Shown here one piece after another: positions 1-9,335 of a stretch of DNA of 64,000 nt. The stretch comes from Spirochaetia bacterium. GTDB lineage: Bacteria > Spirochaetota > UBA4802 > UBA5550. The DNA lies in contig VFJS01000003.1 of assembly GCA_009885955.1 (NCBI GenBank), positions 273,086 through 337,085 of the forward strand. Reading direction: 5' to 3'. Position numbers and translations under genes: made by a program. Each line of letters begins with the position of its first letter. Within the stretch, counting starts at the first letter, position 1. A model generated the notes under the pieces. The model worked only from the letters and a program-made list of their open reading frames with translations. It was not told the DNA's origin and made no database searches.

Positions 1-2
1 TT

Positions 3-44
3 AAATATATAGTGGAAGAGCTGAAAAAAACTGATTTTATCTGA
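3..44 (+). CDS. possible C-terminal end of an upstream gene (partial)
   Basis: An open frame enters from the left edge and stops with TGA at 42-44, giving only 14 codons (ending ...EELKKTDFI). The composition is protein-like, but it is far too short to identify. Because the next gene encodes a zinc-finger/FecR-like anti-sigma-type protein, an upstream sigma factor would be a natural partner; that is a guess from context only. Confidence 0.25.
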   Translation, partial: KYIVEELKKTDFI

Positions 45-294
45 AATTTTTAATAAAACATGTCAATTATATATCCATCATTTGTATATTTATAACAGGG
101 TGAAGATATTTGCGCTTGATGCCTTGGCACATCCTGTTTTCACTGAATATTCAGAAATATAAGGTGAAATAAGCCGATAAAGCATGGATTGCCGGAATTA
201 CCGTGCCAGGCTAGACAGATAGAAAATCTTGGAAGGTTCATGAGCGTAAGAAGTTTATTCCGGACGCTTGATTGGCAAAATGGGGGTTATGTTA

Positions 295-1284
295 ATGGGA
301 AAAAAAAGGGACTGCAGGAAATTTCTTCGAAATATATCGGTTTCTTCTGACAGGTTTTCAGATGATAGTTTTACTGCCCATATCAATGAATGCAGCGAAT
401 GCAGAAGGGACCTTGAAATAGTAAAAATGATTTACACTCCTTCCGGGAACAGGGAGGTTGAACCCTCTTCAATAGTGGAGAGCAGGATAATTCAATCCTA
501 TGGGGAAATTGCCCTGGAATCCAAACCGGGAGCAAAAAAGTTTTTCAGGCCCTTTTTAATTTCCGCTGCCGCAGTGTGTGTCATCCTTTTCATGTCTTTC
601 ATATATGAACAAATGAAAATTTCCAGGCCCGATAAAAATGTATCAGTCACATTCAAAAATATCAGGGGCAATGTACTGGTTGATAACATAATGGCCCGGG
701 GGCCGATGAAACTGAACGAATCGAGCGTCATTACAACCGGGGAGGATTCCATTGCTGAAGTCGCCTTTGACGGCCTTTTTTATATAAAGATAACATGCAA
801 CACCACGCTGAAGATTGAAAAGGCCCTCTTTGACGCAAGGAAAAACATTTTCAATTTTGCCTTCAGCCTCATTGACGGAGTTGTCCTTTCAAGGGATCTG
901 GATAAATCAAAGTATGACCTGGCCTTTTTAACGCCCAATATGGAATTCAAGTCCGCTGACACTGAATTTTTACTTTCGGTTAACAGGGATAAGACCATGC
1001 TCTTCATGTCCAGCGGCCATCTGGATTTCAGTCCCAAAGGTTCCGGCGGACAGGATGTCAATGCCGCAACGGACAGCAAGTACACCATATCCAATACGGT
1101 TGTTACGCAGAAAATGGACGACAGCGACAGGAGGATGATAGAATTTGTCCATGAAAACACCGACATCAGCCATGTTTCCCTTCATCCATCAATGAAGGAT
1201 AATAACCGGAACCTCATGGCAGAAAACAACCCCTGCGACAAGATCCTGTCCGGTATCAACAGGGAAAACAAAAGTAAAAACTGA
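295..1284 (+). CDS. FecR-like membrane protein with N-terminal anti-sigma-type zinc finger
   Basis: About 329 residues. The N-terminal cytoplasmic part has a C..H-x3-C-x2-C pattern (Cys7, His29, Cys33, Cys36) like the zinc-binding anti-sigma domain. A single membrane span follows at about residues 84-105, then a periplasmic region with the FecR pattern: a short strand-rich segment (VTFKNIRGNVLVD) and TGEDSIAEVAFDG, as in FecR-domain proteins that hold iron- or stress-responsive sigma factors. I chose ATG 295 because GGGGGT precedes it by about 8 bases; in-frame starts at 268 (TTG), 280 and 289 are possible. The role, control of an ECF sigma factor or a surface signalling protein, is inferred from domain order. 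No sigma factor is visible in the window. The gene is followed by a palindromic repeat and stands alone. Confidence 0.6.
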   Translation: MGKKRDCRKFLRNISVSSDRFSDDSFTAHINECSECRRDLEIVKMIYTPSGNREVEPSSIVESRIIQSYGEIALESKPGAKKFFRPFLISAAAVCVILFMSFIYEQMKISRPDKNVSVTFKNIRGNVLVDNIMARGPMKLNESSVITTGEDSIAEVAFDGLFYIKITCNTTLKIEKALFDARKNIFNFAFSLIDGVVLSRDLDKSKYDLAFLTPNMEFKSADTEFLLSVNRDKTMLFMSSGHLDFSPKGSGGQDVNAATDSKYTISNTVVTQKMDDSDRRMIEFVHENTDISHVSLHPSMKDNNRNLMAENNPCDKILSGINRENKSKN

Positions 1285-1288
1285 TATA

Positions 1289-1427
1289 AATAATTATCCC
1301 ATCTCCCAATCACATTTTCCTATCCCCCCATCTCCATAAATTATTTTAAGTACTTATTCTAACCCGCGGGTAAAAACGATGGAGATAGGGTGATGAGAAA
1401 GAGAGATTAAGGGGATAATAAATAATT
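1289..1427. repeat. imperfect inverted repeat, GGGGATAATAAATA family
   Basis: Arms at about 1289-1337 (TTATCCCATCTCCC...) and 1379-1427 (GGAGATAGGG...GGGGATAATAAATA) are reverse complements with mismatches, around a 40-base centre. The same arm sequence recurs in the element at 49349-49554. The element fills the gap between two co-directional genes and could form a long hairpin. Confidence 0.6.
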
Positions 1428-1567
1428 AATATACAGGCAGAAGTAAGGTATTTTTATAAAAAAATGTTGTTTTTTAAAAGATAATTCTGTATTTTAATTC
1501 CTGTTGCCAGATACATGGAATTTCAGATACTGTAACGTTTAAAGTAATTATATTTGAGGAGAATATT

Positions 1568-2938
1568 ATGCAGAAAAAACATACATCCAAAGGAATTTCC
1601 CTGTTTTTTTTCACCCTGTTTTTAGCCGCGTCGATTGTTTACTATAAAACCGGAGACAGGCCGGCCGGCGGGATAGATACCACACTTTTTGCAGCCGATG
1701 GAGGTTCAGGGAGTTCCAGGGATGATATCCGCACGAAATTTGAAAGCGACAAGAGCAGGATTATGAGGGATCCCAATGAAGTTAAGAAGCTTATGGCGGA
1801 AACACTGGATACTATTAAGCAGAAAAACCTGAAATTCAGGGTAGGCATAACCGAGGCAATGAAATATAAAATAAGCGAGATTACCGGTTCTGTTTTCCCG
1901 AAAGACCACAAGGATAAGGCCAGCGTACAATTCGGCCAGGGGAAAAAAGACTGGGACAGGTACATGGACAAATACAGCAGGTTCATTGACAACGTCAGCA
2001 GGGATAAGGAAAAAAAGATCAATAATGATGAGAAAAGGATAAACGATGAGAAAAGACGCCTGGAAGAGGAGGATAATGCCCTGAAGGCGGAAAAGGATAA
2101 AAAGGAGAGGGAGGATAACCTTGCCGAGGAGAGGTTGAGAATCGATAGAGAGAAGAAGCTTGAGGAAGACAGGAAAAGAAATGAGGAAGATGCAAGAAAA
2201 CTGGCGGAAGAGAAGAAAAAGCTCAATGAACAGAAAAAGACCGACATAAAGGATGCCCCAACGTCGGACCTTGTGGCCTTTTCCTGGGTGGACAGGAACA
2301 AGGTCTCACCTGTAAAGCACCAGGGCGCATGCGGCAGCTGCTGGGCTTTCGCATCCATGGCAGTGCTTGAGGCAAACCTCATGATAAAGAAGAACCTGCT
2401 GGAGGACCTGTCAGAGCAGTTTGTGCTTGACTGCGCCAAGGGGAAGGACGGCCAGAAGGCCGGGAGCTGCAATGGCGGCTGGTACGGCGGTGTATTCGAT
2501 TTTTTCAAGGACAGGGGGCCGGCTACAGAGGACAAGGTCCCTTACAAGACAAAGGATTCCTTCTGCAGTCCCGGTGCCCCGTCCAGGGTTACAGCCAAAA
2601 TAGTGGCATGGGGATATGTGAGGAGCGATGCAGGGAAACCCACGGTCAGGGAGATCAAGGAGGCCCTGTGCAGATACGGCCCGCTTGCTGCATGCGTAAA
2701 GGTGACACCGGCATTCCAGGCCTATGTGGGCGGGATTTTCGATGAACATGCCTCGGTGACCGGGGATGAGGACATAAATCATGCCATTACAATTGTTGGC
2801 TGGGACGAAAATAAAAAGGCATTTCTTATAAAAAATTCATGGGGCACAGGCTGGGGCGAAAACGGGTATATATGGATTGAATACACATCCAATAATATCG
2901 GCTTCGGCGCCACCTGGATAGCAGTAGAAGGGAACTGA
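1568..2938 (+). CDS. secreted papain-like (C1A) cysteine protease with long coiled-coil region
   Basis: 456 residues, with a clear AGGAG-type ribosome site just before ATG 1568. An N-terminal hydrophobic segment (about residues 10-27) is a signal peptide or anchor. Residues about 130-235 are almost entirely Lys/Glu/Arg/Asp/Asn and should form a charged coiled coil. The C-terminal 220 residues are a papain-family catalytic domain: oxyanion Gln252 and nucleophile Cys258 in QGACGSCWAF, His405 in NHAITIVGW, Asn423 in KNSWGTGWGENGY, plus the C..C(N)GG disulfide motif. The whole triad is present, so activity is expected. The N-terminal region differs from the eukaryotic inhibitory propeptide and may instead tether or space the enzyme outside the inner membrane. 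Substrate unknown. C1A proteases are uncommon in bacteria but occur in several environmental phyla. Confidence 0.88.
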   Translation: MQKKHTSKGISLFFFTLFLAASIVYYKTGDRPAGGIDTTLFAADGGSGSSRDDIRTKFESDKSRIMRDPNEVKKLMAETLDTIKQKNLKFRVGITEAMKYKISEITGSVFPKDHKDKASVQFGQGKKDWDRYMDKYSRFIDNVSRDKEKKINNDEKRINDEKRRLEEEDNALKAEKDKKEREDNLAEERLRIDREKKLEEDRKRNEEDARKLAEEKKKLNEQKKTDIKDAPTSDLVAFSWVDRNKVSPVKHQGACGSCWAFASMAVLEANLMIKKNLLEDLSEQFVLDCAKGKDGQKAGSCNGGWYGGVFDFFKDRGPATEDKVPYKTKDSFCSPGAPSRVTAKIVAWGYVRSDAGKPTVREIKEALCRYGPLAACVKVTPAFQAYVGGIFDEHASVTGDEDINHAITIVGWDENKKAFLIKNSWGTGWGENGYIWIEYTSNNIGFGATWIAVEGN

Positions 2939-2986
2939 GGGGGTTATCAAAAAAGCTGATAAAATATTGAATAATATTTTTATTAA

Positions 2987-3016
2987 CCTCTGTGTCTCTG
3001 TGTCTCTGTGGCTGAT
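2987..3016. repeat. solo arm of the CCACAGAGGCACAGAG repeat family
   Basis: The CTCTGTGTCTCTGTGGCTGA-type sequence matches one arm of the complete elements at 5018-5192 and 27047-27184. It sits between the convergent protease and chemoreceptor genes. No matching opposite arm is seen here. Confidence 0.55.
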
Positions 3017-3032
3017 TTTAAAGTGCCTGCGG

Positions 3033-4733
3033 TCAAATTTTAAAGAAGTCCACCTTCTGTTTTAATGTTTCGGCAATGGAGGCCACTTTTTCTGAAGTGC
3101 CGGCAACCTCCACGGCGCCGCCGGCATTGGTCTGGATGAGGTCATTGATGGTGGATATTGACTTCACAATTTCACTGGAAGCGGTCTTCTGCTCGTTCGT
3201 GGCGTTCTTAATCTCATCTGAGAGTATTTTCACCCGGCCTGCCTCGGAAGATACAATGTCGTTCATATCTGTCTGATTTTTCATGAGGTCTTTGATTTTC
3301 ACCATCATCTGGTCGATTACAATGACCCCGTCAATGATTATCTGAATTTTATTAATCGACTCCGTGACATTGTTCATGCCCGCTCCGATCTCCTCGTTGT
3401 TGATCTTTATGAGAGAATCGATGCTGTTGATGCTCCTTGCCGTCTGGTCTGCAAGTTTCGATATCTCGTCCGCAACAACGGCAAATCCCCTCCCGGCATC
3501 GCCTGCCCTGGCCGATTCTATGGCGGCATTCAGGGAGAGCAGATTTATCTTGTCCGAAATATCGCTTATGATGGAGATGATATTTTTCATCTCCTTCGAG
3601 CTCGACTCGATTTTCTGAATCGTTGTGCTCATGCGTGTGAGGGTCTCCTTCCCGGTCTTGGCGAATTCATTGATCCGCTGGGTCTGAAGCGTGGACTCCA
3701 CGGTGACAATTCCCATCTCCCTGATGATCCTGGTGAGCTCATCCATTTTCTCCATGAGCGAGGTGAGGGAGCCGTACTGCTTAACCGTGTTATCGGAAAT
3801 GTTCTCCATCCCTGATGAAATTTCTTCTATGGTGGCAGTAATCTCCTCCACTGATGCCGCTTCTCCCTGGGTGTTCTCGGAAAATGCCGACGACGCTGAT
3901 GAGAGCATCTGCGATGACGACACAAGCTCGTTCGCTATGGAATAGATGTTTGCAATTACCGTCTGGATCTTTTCAACAAACTGGTTGAAATAGAGGGATA
4001 TGTCATAGAGTTCATCCCTGGTATCTATCACCACCCGCGCCGTGAGGTCCCCCTCTCCAGTGGCAATGTCCTTGAGCCTTGCATGCAGAATATTCAGGGG
4101 CTTCACAATGATGTTTGACATTATGAAAGCGGAAAATATGGAAAGGCCGGTTATTACTATCCCGGTAATGATGAAAAAGAGCTGGACGAATTTTGTCCTG
4201 TCATTGACATTCTGGATGTTCTCTTCAAGTTTTTTTTTCTGGACATCCACAGAGAACATCATGGAAGTCAGCAGTTTATCGCTGGTGATCTCAAAATTGT
4301 ACATTGCCAGGTTCCCGGCATCGGTTCCCCTGGTAAGGTAGTCATTGGCCATTTGTTTGCCTATGGAATAGTATTCATCGAGGATCTTTTTAAATGACTT
4401 CAAATTGTTCAGTATTTCAGCATCATCGCTGCATTGCTGTGTCAGCTGGTCAGTAAGCTTGACAGTAAGCGCATAGTATTTTTCTGCTTCGGCAATGCTG
4501 AGATTATATCCCTGGCCTCCCCTTGAATTTGCAGCGCTGATGAGCCCGTTATGAATCTGAAGCACCTCCTTCTGAAGCTCCATGAAGGACATGGCCCTGG
4601 GAAAATTTATATTCTGAACACTTTCGGTAAGGGTTATGTTTTTTGTAAGAATTATTACTGAAATCAGGAAAATGATGATGACAATCGAAAGAACACCGGT
4701 AAAGCTGATAAGGATTTTCCCTTTTATTTTCAT
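3033..4733 (-). CDS. methyl-accepting chemotaxis protein
   Basis: 566 residues. A membrane span lies near residues 7-30, followed by a ligand-binding region of about 150 residues and a second span near 185-207. A HAMP linker follows ([21 protein letters not shown]), then a long helical signalling domain. The hairpin tip that docks CheA/CheW is recognisable: [19 protein letters not shown] followed by [18 protein letters not shown]. The protein would sit at the cell pole, sense a periplasmic ligand and control flagellar rotation. It is a paralogue of the receptor at 9336-11060, with very similar signalling domains but unrelated sensory domains. No che genes are nearby, so it is an orphan receptor. 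Confidence 0.93.
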   Translation of the reverse strand: MKIKGKILISFTGVLSIVIIIFLISVIILTKNITLTESVQNINFPRAMSFMELQKEVLQIHNGLISAANSRGGQGYNLSIAEAEKYYALTVKLTDQLTQQCSDDAEILNNLKSFKKILDEYYSIGKQMANDYLTRGTDAGNLAMYNFEITSDKLLTSMMFSVDVQKKKLEENIQNVNDRTKFVQLFFIITGIVITGLSIFSAFIMSNIIVKPLNILHARLKDIATGEGDLTARVVIDTRDELYDISLYFNQFVEKIQTVIANIYSIANELVSSSQMLSSASSAFSENTQGEAASVEEITATIEEISSGMENISDNTVKQYGSLTSLMEKMDELTRIIREMGIVTVESTLQTQRINEFAKTGKETLTRMSTTIQKIESSSKEMKNIISIISDISDKINLLSLNAAIESARAGDAGRGFAVVADEISKLADQTARSINSIDSLIKINNEEIGAGMNNVTESINKIQIIIDGVIVIDQMMVKIKDLMKNQTDMNDIVSSEAGRVKILSDEIKNATNEQKTASSEIVKSISTINDLIQTNAGGAVEVAGTSEKVASIAETLKQKVDFFKI

Positions 4734-5017
4734 ATTATTCCCCTCGGATTGATATTATTAACATAGGTACTAATATTATTAAAAAAATCAAGAAGAAATC
4801 AGACTTTTTATAAATATTGTTTAATTTTTAAATGTTTACTGTAAGTTAATATTTATATAAAAAATCAGGCCAATTGAGAATATATAGATTTAATAAAAAA
4901 TAATGAGAATCATTTATTTTATAATGCCCCCTCCCCCTGAGATAACGCCTGTGCTGATATAATTATTTGAAACAGAATTTTTCAGGAGGTTATTGCAATA
5001 AGATACGAAATCCGTGG

Positions 5018-5192
5018 GGACTGTCCAAAAAGAAAAAAATTTTGCCACAGAGGCTCAGAGTCACAGAGAAACAATAGTTAATTATATAAAATGAATAAAT
5101 TATTTATCAATTTATTGAGATTTTTTCAATTTAATATTAATATTGCAATACTCCGTGCCTCTGTGTCTCCGTGGCTGACTTTTTAAACAGCC
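5018..5192. repeat. inverted repeat element, CCACAGAGGCACAGAG family (complete copy)
   Basis: Left end GGGACTGTCCAAAAAG followed by TGCCACAGAGGCTCAGAG; right end CTCCGTGCCTCTGTGTCTCC followed by GTGGCTGACTTTTTAAACAG. The arms are inverted around an AT-rich centre. The right arm, reversed, is nearly identical to the left arm of the element at 27047-27184, so the two are copies in opposite orientation. The rest of the 4734-5205 gap is AT-rich and shows no gene. Confidence 0.7.
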
Positions 5193-5205
5193 ACACAGGG
5201 AGGTA

Positions 5206-6672
5206 TTAATCTGAAATAGCCAACGGTATCATGATCCTGAATATTTTCTCTGCTCCAGGGAGTAATTCTATTGTTCCGTCCATCTGGTTTATAATGTCCC
5301 TGGTTATGCTGAGGCCCAATGTTTCCACGGAGTCAAGGCTGAATCCGGCAGGCATTGGTATACCGTTATCCCCCACATCCAGGATGATGGTATCGCCCTG
5401 GCGTTTCAGGTATATGAATACCCTCCCTACCATGCCGGCAGGGAAGGCGTACTTGAAAATGTTGGTAAGGAGCTCGTTCAGGATTATCCCCAATGACGTG
5501 GCGTTTTTAACTTCAATATAAACCTCTTCGATCTTGTTCTCAATAGATATTCCTCCAGTCCCAGGGAAGGTGTTTGTTACTGATTGTATAATAAACGAGA
5601 AGTATGCATTTATGTTGATCGGCCCTGCGCCGCCGGCCTGGGAAAGCATGTCATAGAGGATGGAAAGAACGGAAATCCTGTTGCTGATGTTATCAAGGAT
5701 TTCCTGCACCCCGGGGTTGTCATTTTTCTCCATTTCAAGGGATATGATGCTGATAATGACAGCCATGCTGTTTTTCATCCGGTGCTGGAGTTCGCTCAGG
5801 AGGGAGGCTTTTTCCTTTATGGCTTTTTTCAGGGCTTCATCCATATTTCTCCGTACCATAACATCGCGGAAGACCCCCATGAGATGCATTCTGCCGTTAA
5901 GCATTATTGCCGAGGAATTTATATCGCAGTAAAATACTGACCCGTCTTTTTTCAGAACAGGGATATCGGCAGCTATGTCAATTTCGCCCCTTCCCTGTTC
6001 CTCAAACTGGGCAATGACATATTCCAGATCTTCTTTCGGGTGCAGGTCATCTACCTTCAGGTACATTGTTTCTTCCCGGCTGTACCCGGTCATTTTTGAG
6101 AAAGATCCGTTGCACATGACGAATTTTTTTGTCTCCATGTCTGCGACCAGGATGCCGTCATTTGCGCCTTCAAAGAGGCTTGTGAGAATGGTTTCGGAAT
6201 GGGAGATCTTTTTCCCCCCTATATCTTCGAGCTCTTCAACAGTTGCCTGCAGAATCTCATTTGCGGTGATGAGTTTTTCATTTTTTTCATCAAGGAGTTT
6301 GCGTGCCTCATAAAGGCGGAAGGTCATTTCCAGCGATGCCAGGAGGACGGTGTCGCCGGAATTTTTTACTATGTACCCGTAGGATGTTATTTTATATGTC
6401 CTTTCAACTATTTCAGGATCGGTGTGGTTCGATAAAAATACAACGGGCAGCGGCCGTTTTTTCATGATAATTTCCGCTGCTGCCGTGCCGTCCATGTGCC
6501 TGCCAAGGTCGATGTCAATGAGTACAAGATCTATTGAATCATCGCTGTCGATAATGGCAACTGCCTCCTCTCCTGAATATGCTATCTTTACATCGTAGGG
6601 GTTCTTCTTTAAAAGGCGTTCCAATTTCAAAGCGATAACCGCTTCATCTTCAACAAGGAGAATTGTTTTCAT
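5206..6672 (-). CDS. response regulator-PAS-histidine kinase (HisKA_2 type)
   Basis: 488 residues in three modules. Residues 1-120 are a receiver domain (ILLVEDE, phosphorylatable Asp in LVLIDIDLG, terminal Lys in YIVKNSG). Residues about 160-285 are a PAS domain (LFEGANDGILVADMETKKFVMCN). Residues about 290-480 form a HisKA_2/HATPase kinase: the H-box ELQHRMKNSMAVI carries the phospho-acceptor His, then N-box NELLTNIFKYAF and G-box DVGDNGIPMP. No membrane span, so this is a soluble sensor kinase fed by another kinase through its receiver. Such HisKA_2 kinases often act in light, redox or general stress signalling. The gene is monocistronic and divergent from nothing obvious; its partner regulator is not in the window. 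Confidence 0.88.
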   Translation of the reverse strand: MKTILLVEDEAVIALKLERLLKKNPYDVKIAYSGEEAVAIIDSDDSIDLVLIDIDLGRHMDGTAAAEIIMKKRPLPVVFLSNHTDPEIVERTYKITSYGYIVKNSGDTVLLASLEMTFRLYEARKLLDEKNEKLITANEILQATVEELEDIGGKKISHSETILTSLFEGANDGILVADMETKKFVMCNGSFSKMTGYSREETMYLKVDDLHPKEDLEYVIAQFEEQGRGEIDIAADIPVLKKDGSVFYCDINSSAIMLNGRMHLMGVFRDVMVRRNMDEALKKAIKEKASLLSELQHRMKNSMAVIISIISLEMEKNDNPGVQEILDNISNRISVLSILYDMLSQAGGAGPININAYFSFIIQSVTNTFPGTGGISIENKIEEVYIEVKNATSLGIILNELLTNIFKYAFPAGMVGRVFIYLKRQGDTIILDVGDNGIPMPAGFSLDSVETLGLSITRDIINQMDGTIELLPGAEKIFRIMIPLAISD

Positions 6673-6946
6673 TTTTTAATGGCCATTATGTTAACGATAG
6701 ATGACGGCGCATCTATGTATTCTTGCTTTGAAAAAAAGTTTGTATTTATCACTCTGCTGTTTTATAAATTATGGATCATCGTGCATTTTGTCAAGGATAA
6801 ATTGGGAATAGAGATTTTATATCTCATTGAGTTCATCATGAGAATAATGATTCAGAATTTTTTTTTATGCAATTGATTAATAAAAATATACAGTTTTACA
6901 TGATATGTAATGTGATTGCGGATCGCATTGAATTTTTTTCATGAGA

Positions 6947-6990
6947 TTCCGGCTTTAGCCCCGGTTATTATACCGGGGCTAAAGCCGGAA
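6947..6990. repeat. perfect 19-bp inverted repeat with 6-base loop
   Basis: TTCCGGCTTTAGCCCCGGT (6947-6965) and its exact complement (6972-6990) flank the loop TATTAT. It lies between the 5' end of the kinase gene and the 3' end of the DUF350 gene, so it could terminate the yjfMCL operon, or be a REP-like palindrome; no long T-run follows on the minus-strand side. The remainder of 6673-7057 is AT-rich and shows no convincing gene. Confidence 0.75.
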
Positions 6991-7057
6991 TGGCAGTGCT
7001 CTTGTTATCTACGGTTTCATTCTTTTGAAAAATTTATACCGGGCATGATATCTGAAA

Positions 7058-7471
7058 TCAGTATGTCATGCAGGCTGCATTGATGAGTCCCGCAGATATG
7101 GATAAAATGGCAAGAAGGATGGCAGGGCCCAGTTTATCTTCAACCACATCGATGATCAGCCGGTTGAATAAGAGTTTCATGGCCAGGAAAACCAGTATCT
7201 GCACAACCATCGCAATTACCGCCCATAGTACCATGTCAATGAGGCTGACGCTGTGAGTAATGGCGCTGCACATGGGAAAGGTGTATCCCAGGACAGACCC
7301 GCCGAAGCTGATTGCCGGAGCCGTTTTCCCCTCGCGTATGAGCTTGTATTCATTATATGGCGTTATGAGGCCGTATAATGCGATGAAGATGACGAGAAGA
7401 ATAATCGACCCTATGAAATATTGTCCGAAGGCGCTTAATCCGTTTAATGACTGAAGTATTGTACTTTCCAT
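7058..7471 (-). CDS. DUF350 membrane protein (YjfL-like)
   Basis: 137 residues with four predicted membrane helices (about 16-37, 55-75, 82-103, 115-135) and the DUF350 signature of two similar halves. The ribosome site AAGGGGGATT precedes ATG 7471. It is the last gene of a three-gene set whose order (YgiB/YjfM-like, YgiC/YjfC-like, YjfL-like) matches the enterobacterial yjfLMC and ygiBC neighbourhoods. The biochemical role of DUF350 is unproven; the partnership suggests envelope or polyamine/peptide-ligase related work. Confidence 0.8.
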   Translation of the reverse strand: MESTILQSLNGLSAFGQYFIGSIILLVIFIALYGLITPYNEYKLIREGKTAPAISFGGSVLGYTFPMCSAITHSVSLIDMVLWAVIAMVVQILVFLAMKLLFNRLIIDVVEDKLGPAILLAILSISAGLINAACMTY

Positions 7472-7486
7472 GTAATCCCCCTTTAT

Positions 7487-8608
7487 TTAATATTTAAAAA
7501 AATGTGGTATGAATCTGCTGGTATTGGATGTTATCTCCTGGCTGTCCTCGCGGATGCCGATACCTGCCGGTATTCCATTAATTATCCATGACCCGATGGA
7601 TGCGAAATTGCCGCCGAACTGAGGCATCGGGGCATATTGCTGATAGATAAACCCCTCTGCTCCATAGGTCCCCGGAGTGCCGACAGTTCCGCCTCCCTTG
7701 TGGATGATGACGCTCCCGCCTTCCCGGGAGAGGAAGGGCTTTTTCACGTAATCACTGCTGAACCGGTTGTCAAAATATGTCGGGAGGAGGTTGGGATGAT
7801 CGGGATAGAGCTCCCAGAGTATTGCCATTATCCCCTTATTGCTCAGGATGCATTTCCACGCCGGCTCAATAATTTTTGCCCCGCTTCCCGGGACGTTCTC
7901 TCCGAACTTATCGGTGAAGATCCATTCCCAGGGGTACAGCTTAAACAGTACGTCAATGGGCTCATTGTCAAGGTCGACAAAGCAGTACTCGCTCCCGGCC
8001 CATCCGATGTCCTCCATGAAAACCTGTTTTGTTTCAAACCCTGCCTGGAATGCCGTGTCCCGCACATACTCGGCGTTGCCGAAGTCCTCCTCGGTGTCAT
8101 GGAGGCAGGCGAAGTGTATCATCCCCTTGAACTCCTGCGCCTTCCAGAAATCCATCAGCTTTTCATGGATCGAGTTGAACTGGTCGCAGTCCGGGTAGAC
8201 ATCCTTCATCCAGTACCACTGCACCACCGAGGCCTCGAGGAGGGAAGTGGGAGTGTCGGCATTGTACTCAAGCATCCTGGGGTCGCCTGTTCCGTCCCAT
8301 GAAAAATCGAAGCGTCCGTACATTGAAGGGGAGTCGGTCTCCCATGAGTTTACGATATAGTTCCGGAACCTCTCGGGGATCCGCAGTTCATTGAACCGGT
8401 TGTTTTCTATGACATTTCCGGCGGCTTCTATGCACATGTCATGGAGTTCTCCCGTGGCCTTGTCCAGTTTGTCCACCTGGGCCGACATGAACTCGTAGCA
8501 CGCCGACTCATCCCAGTAGGCTTCGCCGTCAATGGTATGATAGTTCATCCCCGCGGACTCGCACTTCTGCGCCCATCCCTCTCTCCTCTCTATCTCCAGC
8601 CTTTTCAC
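7487..8608 (-). CDS. glutathionylspermidine synthase-like ATP-grasp ligase (YgiC/YjfC family)
   Basis: 373 residues, GTG start at 8608, three bases after the preceding stop, so probably translationally coupled. The sequence matches the YgiC/YjfC family related to the synthetase half of glutathionylspermidine synthase: GRFDFSWDGTGDPRMLEYNADTP near the N-terminus, DVLFKLYPWEWI in the middle, and the C-terminal SREGGSVIIHKGG..YGAEGFIYQQYAP region that forms the ATP-grasp fold. These proteins lack the amidase domain of the true bifunctional enzyme, and their substrate is not established; they probably join an amine to a carboxylate at the cost of ATP. The start agrees with the family N-terminus (ERREGWAQKCESAGMNYH). 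Confidence 0.88.
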   Translation of the reverse strand: MKRLEIERREGWAQKCESAGMNYHTIDGEAYWDESACYEFMSAQVDKLDKATGELHDMCIEAAGNVIENNRFNELRIPERFRNYIVNSWETDSPSMYGRFDFSWDGTGDPRMLEYNADTPTSLLEASVVQWYWMKDVYPDCDQFNSIHEKLMDFWKAQEFKGMIHFACLHDTEEDFGNAEYVRDTAFQAGFETKQVFMEDIGWAGSEYCFVDLDNEPIDVLFKLYPWEWIFTDKFGENVPGSGAKIIEPAWKCILSNKGIMAILWELYPDHPNLLPTYFDNRFSSDYVKKPFLSREGGSVIIHKGGGTVGTPGTYGAEGFIYQQYAPMPQFGGNFASIGSWIINGIPAGIGIREDSQEITSNTSRFIPHFFKY

Positions 8609-8611
8609 CGT

Positions 8612-8938
8612 TCAGCTTCTTCCGCTGCTGCTGTGCGACATGGATGAGCCCCCGAAACCTCCCCTTGTGACAGAAGAAATTCCCGACGACCTGGTTGCCC
8701 TTGTTGCCTGGCTTATCCCGGAACGCCTTGATACAAAGGGCCCGTAATAATGGCCTGATGAATAATCACCGGAGTCCGATGAAATTCCCTCGCATCTTCC
8801 GGCACCCCATTCCGTTGTGCAGTCACCAATGTTTTTGTAGATATTCCTGTAGCCGTCCTCGCCGCACGATGCAAAGGTTACGCTCCCGATAAGGGCCAGG
8901 GTTATTTTTAACGAGCTTTTTCTTTTTTGTTCCTTCAT
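8612..8938 (-). CDS. YgiB/YjfM-like (DUF1190) lipoprotein
   Basis: 108 residues. The N-terminus carries a signal sequence ending in a lipobox-like TFASCG. A DCTTEWGAGRCE motif corresponds to the DCxxEFGxGxC motif of E. coli YgiB, and the C-terminus VTRGGFGGSSMSHSSSGRS matches the conserved VTRGGFG tail of that family. The middle is Ser/Gly/Arg-rich and low complexity. It is the first gene of the operon with the ATP-grasp ligase and the DUF350 protein. Function unknown; the conserved pairing with the ligase suggests it is a substrate or a partner at the membrane surface. Confidence 0.72.
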   Translation of the reverse strand: MKEQKRKSSLKITLALIGSVTFASCGEDGYRNIYKNIGDCTTEWGAGRCEGISSDSGDYSSGHYYGPFVSRRSGISQATRATRSSGISSVTRGGFGGSSMSHSSSGRS

Positions 8939-9335
8939 ATTGCTGCCCCGCAGATGATTTGCCTGTATTTTTTTCTTTTGTTCTCTGTTTTGAAGAATGG
9001 CTGATTAAAGCTTATCATATAATTTCATATCCCTGTTCACCTGTCAATTATTTTTACAATATATTCCGGCCGGGCCGGCAGGTTTCCGGACAAAACCTCA
9101 TCAAAACTGATATCCATCCAACAGGTGAAGGCAAGCATATGGGGAAAGGAGGCCCATCAATGCTGTTGAGAAATTATCATTAAAATATTGACAATTTTTA
9201 GCTTATATAAGTAAAATATGTATTTTTCCCTGTGATTTTGAATTTTTTTTATATTACCGGGTTAATGTTAATTACCTATATTGCATGTATATACAATTTA
9301 CGATAAGATACGTTTAACATGAAAAGGAGAAAATA
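8939..9335. other. intergenic region without a supported gene
   Basis: This divergent intergenic region should hold promoters for the yjfMCL-type operon (leftward) and the chemoreceptor (rightward). An open frame of about 74 codons at 8959-9183 has no family features. No strong hairpin or repeat was seen; the right half is very AT-rich. Confidence 0.4.

Noticed and set aside
1642-2535. Long antisense open frame opposite the papain-like protease
   Set aside because: It is a shadow of the Lys/Glu-rich coiled-coil region (Ser/Phe/Leu-rich in reverse) with no independent features.
6679-6876. 65-codon open frame between the histidine kinase and the palindrome
   Set aside because: No ribosome site, odd composition with mixed Phe/Ile runs, and no family features; it lies in an AT-rich promoter region.
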